Assembly: GCA_035289625.1 (NCBI GenBank)
Contig: DATDWP010000001.1
Coordinates: 1 to 8,619, forward strand
Source: UBA10205 sp035289625
GTDB taxonomy: Archaea > Iainarchaeota > Iainarchaeia > Iainarchaeales > Iainarchaeaceae
Direction of reading: 5' to 3'
DNA: 8,619 bases
Both the position numbers and the translations under genes were made by a program. How positions within the stretch are numbered: position 1 is the stretch's first letter; every line of letters starts with the position of its first letter. Below, in pieces: positions 5,508-8,619 of this stretch. The notes under the pieces are model-generated. The model searched no databases. It was not told the DNA's origin and saw nothing but the letters and a program-made list of their open reading frames with translations.

Positions 5508-6560
5508 TTAAATATGAGTGATTGCCTCTTGCGAATTTACCCTTCCGGTTAGTACGCATACTACTTTTTTCTCTTTGATGTGGGGATCAAATTTCTCTAG
5601 TGCTGCAAAAACGCAAAAGCTGCTGTTTTCTATAGAGTGCTCAAAATATGGTTGATATTCATAAATTGCATCTTTCATTTGTTCCTCTTCTATTTCAATG
5701 AATTTATGTCCGCGTGAAATAAAATGAAGTATTATGGGTATTAGTGGGGTATAGTTTACTTGTATTTTATTGAGTGTTCTTTCAATATTTATTTTTCCAT
5801 GCAAGTATTCGTTGGTATTTTCATGTAGTGCTTTTTCTATTGGATTTTTGCCCTTTATTGTAACTCCGACTACTTTTGTATTCATTTTCTTCTCTTCAAT
5901 TTCCTGGCAGATGCCGCAGAAAAGTTCCCCGGATCCTAGTGGTACTATAATGTAATCAGGGCTTATATGGGCAACTTCCGATGCTATATTTTTGTATGCA
6001 TATATTGCGGCAGGGTTATTGCTTGTCCCATCAAGAGAATCAGGAAAAGCCTTTTGCACCATATCAGATGTCCAGCATTGGTTAGGGTCATCAAGATCAT
6101 CAACCACAATTGTGCTTGTCTGTTTTTGCAGTTGGGCCATCACTTTTTTTGGTATTGTTTTTGGCGCAAGCGCAATGCACTCTATTTCATTTTTCCGTGA
6201 ATGTGCCCCAAGAGATTTTCCGAGGTTTGCTGCAGTTACACAGAATATTTTACGGTATCCATTTTGCCTTGCTATATCTACTAGTAGTTCAGAGCGCCTA
6301 TCCTTCATTGTCCCGGAGCTGTTGAAAGTTTCGTCTTTTATGAAAAGTTTTTGTATATTTGTACGGTTGCAAAGGCTCTCTATTCTATAGCAGGGTGTTT
6401 TTTCCAGCTCAAATGGGCTTTTTTTTGTAAATTTTAATTCTGGATCCTTGACAAGGAGATTTGTGAATTTTTTGGAACTGCATTTTGTGCAAGTAAAAAG
6501 ATCTGGTTTGTAGCTGTACTGTGATCTGCAGTTTATGCACTCTAAATGTAGCTTTTTCAT
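5508..6560 (-). CDS. Threonine-synthase-like PLP-dependent enzyme with N-terminal zinc ribbon
   Basis: This 350-residue protein is a fold-type-II PLP enzyme. A CX2C...CX2C zinc ribbon (C8, C11, C24, C27) opens it, as in many archaeal threonine synthases. The Schiff-base lysine is K86 in SSGTMKDR, the substrate-Asn loop is AANLGKSL (110-117), and NNPAAIYAYKNIASEV (181-196) matches the NP..EG.KT..E region of threonine synthases. PLGSGE (207-212) is the PLP phosphate loop, and LTGR (337-340) the C-terminal strand. Threonine synthase turns O-phosphohomoserine into threonine, but several motifs deviate (SGTMKDRR for the usual PTGSFKDRG; GSGE for GNGG), so the substrate may differ. Cysteate synthase, a known archaeal threonine-synthase paralogue, is one alternative. 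The ATG at 6560 lies just downstream of a TGTATATAT box. It is divergent from the radical SAM gene. Confidence 0.8.
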   Translation of the reverse strand: MKKLHLECINCRSQYSYKPDLFTCTKCSSKKFTNLLVKDPELKFTKKSPFELEKTPCYRIESLCNRTNIQKLFIKDETFNSSGTMKDRRSELLVDIARQNGYRKIFCVTAANLGKSLGAHSRKNEIECIALAPKTIPKKVMAQLQKQTSTIVVDDLDDPNQCWTSDMVQKAFPDSLDGTSNNPAAIYAYKNIASEVAHISPDYIIVPLGSGELFCGICQEIEEKKMNTKVVGVTIKGKNPIEKALHENTNEYLHGKINIERTLNKIQVNYTPLIPIILHFISRGHKFIEIEEEQMKDAIYEYQPYFEHSIENSSFCVFAALEKFDPHIKEKKVVCVLTGRVNSQEAITHI

Positions 6561-6647
6561 AACATATTTGCTCTCTTGTGCTTATTTTGGATATATACAG
6601 CCTACACTGTGTAATCGATTATTACCGTCCCAAACTGCATTATCCTT
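6561..6647. promoter_or_regulatory. Divergent promoter region with palindrome TAATCGATTA
   Basis: This 87-bp region drives genes on both sides. Leftward, TGTATATAT (around 6591-6599) is about 34 nt before the PLP-enzyme start, giving a leader of a few nucleotides. Rightward, ATTATTA (6618-6624) is centred about 27 nt before the ATG at 6648, giving a leaderless radical SAM mRNA. The perfect palindrome TAATCGATTA (6612-6621) overlaps the rightward box and could be an operator, or just AT-rich symmetry. Confidence 0.45.
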
Positions 6648-8258
6648 ATGGATAAAGATAATGCTCTAAGCGCGCAAGAGGCAATAGATGATTTTAGAAG
6701 CGCACTTGCAAGTGGAAAAAAACCCGTAGTGGTTTTTGTTCATCCACCAAAAGAAATTACAAATTCCAAAGTCGCCGGTAGTGTAGAGCTTTTTGCGCAA
6801 GACGGGTCACTTTTGCATTTTGTGCAAATTAAAAATGAGGGTTTTGCCTCTGAGCACAATTATGCGCCGCTTGGTGGTTTTACCCCGATTGCATTTTCGT
6901 TGCTTGCAACAAAATTAAAGAGCAGCAATTATGATTCGATAATTCTTGAGCTCTCGCATTCTTCAGCTGCCCTTGATATAATTCTTGAGGTAAAAAAGAT
7001 GTTGAGTGAAGCTGGCTATTGCATAATTTGGGGTTTTACCGCAACGTCCCCGAGTAATTTTGCTGCAATGCATCTTGTAGCAAGAGTAAAAGACAGGGGC
7101 TGCCTTGTTTGTTTTGGCGGGAGCCATGCAACAGTTTCTCACGAATATGCAATAAAAAATTGCCCGCAACTAGATTTTATTTTTGTAGGAGACGCTGAGA
7201 ATTCTTTTGTAGCTATTATGGATCTTGTCGTAAAAGGGAGAGGCAATCTTGAGGAAATTGAAGGAATTACTTATAGGAAAAATGATGGCTTTCATTTTGC
7301 ATCACAAATAAGGGTTATTGGGCAGGAGCTTGAATTTCCTGATTTTGAATTCTTGAGCTATGATAAGATTCCGGATATTTGGGGTAGTGAGAGGGTTTTT
7401 AGGATTCAGGGAGCGCGTGGATGCAAATATAGGTGCTCTTTTTGTTCCCAGGCAATTGCATTGCAGCTATCGGCGCTCGAAAAGCTTGCTAACTACATTA
7501 CATTTCTTTGCCAAAAGTGCGATTTGAAAAAAATAAATGTGTTTTTTGAGGATGCAACCTTTACTTCAGATAGGCAAAGGACAATTGATTTTTGTAAAAA
7601 ACTCAGCGAACTCAAAAGTTCTCAAGGTATTTATGTTTCATGGGGTTGCCAGACGCGTGCTGATTGTCTTGATAGGGTGCTTATTGAAAAAATGTCACAA
7701 TCCGGGTGCAAGTATGTCTATATCGGTGTTGAAGCGATGAACAGTGCAAGCCTAAACCTTGTGCGCAAATCTATCAACTATGTAGGTTACGCTTCCCCTA
7801 TGGAGAAGATTGAAAATACATTAAGCGCTCTTCGTGAAAACAATGTTCTTGTAGGGTGCTCAATAATTGTTGGCCTTCCTACAGATAATGAAGAGAGTTT
7901 TGGTTATACGGTTTCGCGTCTCAAACATTTTGGGGTTCATATGATTTTCATGGAATCTGTAAAGCTATTTCCACAAACAAGGCTTAGTAAATCCGTTTCA
8001 GATTCGCAAGGCTATCAGGATGATCAGATAGTGTCAAAATATTACGCAAAAATCGAGAACGGCTCTTTGAACCCGGAAGATAAAAATTGCTATTTGATGC
8101 GTGAGGCTAGTTCAGTTGAAAACTTATATGAAATTGCGCAGAGTGTTCTTCTTCCGGAGTATGAGAAGGTCTCTACCGGGTTATATGTAAAATCAGCAAC
8201 ACCACAAATTTTGGCTTACAAAAATAAGATGTCTTATCTTGCCGCTAAAACAGTTTGA
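6648..8258 (+). CDS. B12-binding-type radical SAM protein
   Basis: This protein has 536 residues. The first part (about 70-225) resembles the cobalamin-binding Rossmann domain of B12-dependent radical SAM enzymes: APLGGFTPIAFSLLA (73-87), GGSHATVSHEYA (157-168) and DFIFVGDAENSF (176-187) match the usual PPLGL, GGPHAT and D.vv.GEGE segments. The classical DxHxxG motif is not seen, which is common in this class. The radical SAM core begins at about 250 with GARGCKYRCSFCS; C259, C263 and C266 form the CX3CX2C motif for the 4Fe-4S cluster. GVEAMN (360-365) and VGLPTDNEES (408-417) are typical later core elements. Many relatives methylate unreactive carbons or build lipids and cofactors; the substrate here is unknown. 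The start fits a leaderless mRNA. It shares a promoter region with the PLP enzyme and overlaps the HTH gene by 14 bp. Confidence 0.85.
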   Translation: MDKDNALSAQEAIDDFRSALASGKKPVVVFVHPPKEITNSKVAGSVELFAQDGSLLHFVQIKNEGFASEHNYAPLGGFTPIAFSLLATKLKSSNYDSIILELSHSSAALDIILEVKKMLSEAGYCIIWGFTATSPSNFAAMHLVARVKDRGCLVCFGGSHATVSHEYAIKNCPQLDFIFVGDAENSFVAIMDLVVKGRGNLEEIEGITYRKNDGFHFASQIRVIGQELEFPDFEFLSYDKIPDIWGSERVFRIQGARGCKYRCSFCSQAIALQLSALEKLANYITFLCQKCDLKKINVFFEDATFTSDRQRTIDFCKKLSELKSSQGIYVSWGCQTRADCLDRVLIEKMSQSGCKYVYIGVEAMNSASLNLVRKSINYVGYASPMEKIENTLSALRENNVLVGCSIIVGLPTDNEESFGYTVSRLKHFGVHMIFMESVKLFPQTRLSKSVSDSQGYQDDQIVSKYYAKIENGSLNPEDKNCYLMREASSVENLYEIAQSVLLPEYEKVSTGLYVKSATPQILAYKNKMSYLAAKTV

Positions 8259-8619
8259 GTACATCTGCTATTAGGGGGGAGAGTTTGCTTTGGGCTTTCC
8301 TTAAATGGTCCCCGACTGTTCTTTGGTCGAGTGAAAGTTCTTGTGCGAGTTCTTCTATTGTTACTTTTTTTGGTATTTTGAAATATCCTCTTTTGCAAGC
8401 AAGGGCAAATACTTGCTTTTGCCTTGTTGAGAGAAGTTGTGATGTAGTTTGCAGTTTGAAAAACCCGCTTGTTTGAAAAGTGTCAATCAATAGTTTGTCA
8501 ACTGGTATGATTTTTTTTGACTTGAGTTTTACATCATAGTTTGGTTGTAGCTCTGAAAACATTGGCTTTATGTTCTTCTCGTTGCTAAAAAACAGGCTCA
8601 CGTAGTCCTTGCCATCTTT
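8245..8619 (-). CDS. Bat-type (HTH_10) transcriptional regulator, C-terminal part
   Basis: The reading frame is open to the right edge, adding KDGKDY before the first possible start (GTG at 8601). The true N-terminus is therefore probably outside the window, and this is a 3' fragment of about 124 codons. The last third is a clear bacterio-opsin-activator-type HTH (8281-8433). LSTRQKQVFALACKRGYF is followed by the helix-turn-helix IEELAQELSLDQRTVGDHLRKA, which closely follows the family pattern of L..RQ..vl..A...GYF.iP and elA..L..s..t...hLR.A. Full-length members usually have an N-terminal sensory or ligand domain, whose visible remnant (before about 8433) is not recognisable. It is tail to tail with the radical SAM gene. 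Confidence 0.85.
   Translation of the reverse strand, partial: KDGKDYVSLFFSNEKNIKPMFSELQPNYDVKLKSKKIIPVDKLLIDTFQTSGFFKLQTTSQLLSTRQKQVFALACKRGYFKIPKKVTIEELAQELSLDQRTVGDHLRKAQSKLSPLIADVLKLF

Noticed and set aside
8245..8601. Bat-type HTH as a complete 118-residue protein starting at the GTG at 8601
   Set aside because: The frame continues open upstream to the window edge, no SD precedes the GTG, and family members normally carry an N-terminal domain, so it is treated as truncated by the window.
1..8619. CRISPR array, insertion sequence or long repeats
   Set aside because: Reading through both strands showed no regularly spaced long direct repeats, transposase motifs or terminal inverted repeats beyond the short elements listed.

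Overview
This window looks like a piece of a compact archaeal chromosome. It has AT-rich intergenic DNA with TATTTAAA/TATATAAA boxes about 25-28 nt before several start codons (leaderless mRNAs), a tRNA without an encoded CCA end, a HerA-like ATPase, a bacterio-opsin-activator-type (Bat/HTH_10) helix-turn-helix, and a dolichol-phosphate-sugar-type GT-C membrane glycosyltransferase. No gene fixes the lineage. An uncultivated small-genome archaeon (DPANN-like) or a euryarchaeon would both fit; this is inference only.

Layout. Positions 1-57 (minus) hold the first 19 codons of an unidentified gene with a very strong Shine-Dalgarno. A plus-strand tRNA-Val(CAC) follows (267-339), and 16 nt later a plus-strand multi-pass GT-C glycosyltransferase-like gene (356-1603), probably read from the tRNA promoter. 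It meets, tail to tail with an 11-bp overlap, a minus-strand HerA/FtsK-superfamily ATPase gene (1593-4187). That gene is split by a 431-codon intein with a two-motif LAGLIDADG endonuclease, inserted inside the Walker A P-loop. Upstream of it lie a GC-rich 72-nt imperfect hairpin (4260-4331) and a 156-aa winged-helix protein gene (4337-4807, minus). The promoter of the latter is covered by a perfect 8-bp-arm palindrome and by TCATG repeats at about 10-bp spacing, which suggests autoregulation.

The next 268 bp (4808-5075) carry two short perfect hairpins and one doubtful 50-codon ORF. Then come, both on minus, a small secreted or lipoprotein-like membrane protein (5076-5426) and a divergent threonine-synthase-like PLP enzyme with an N-terminal zinc ribbon (5508-6560). 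From the same 87-bp intergenic region a B12-binding-type radical SAM protein is transcribed the other way (6648-8258). It overlaps by 14 bp, tail to tail, a Bat-type HTH regulator that runs off the right edge (8245-8619, minus).

How they may work together: the winged-helix gene and the HerA-like ATPase are co-directional neighbours and may form one module, although each has its own promoter. The PLP enzyme and the radical SAM enzyme share a divergent promoter region and may be co-regulated, but no complete pathway is visible. The most distinctive items are the P-loop intein, the TCATGA operator array, the unassigned structured hairpin, and the altered active-site motifs of the threonine-synthase homologue.
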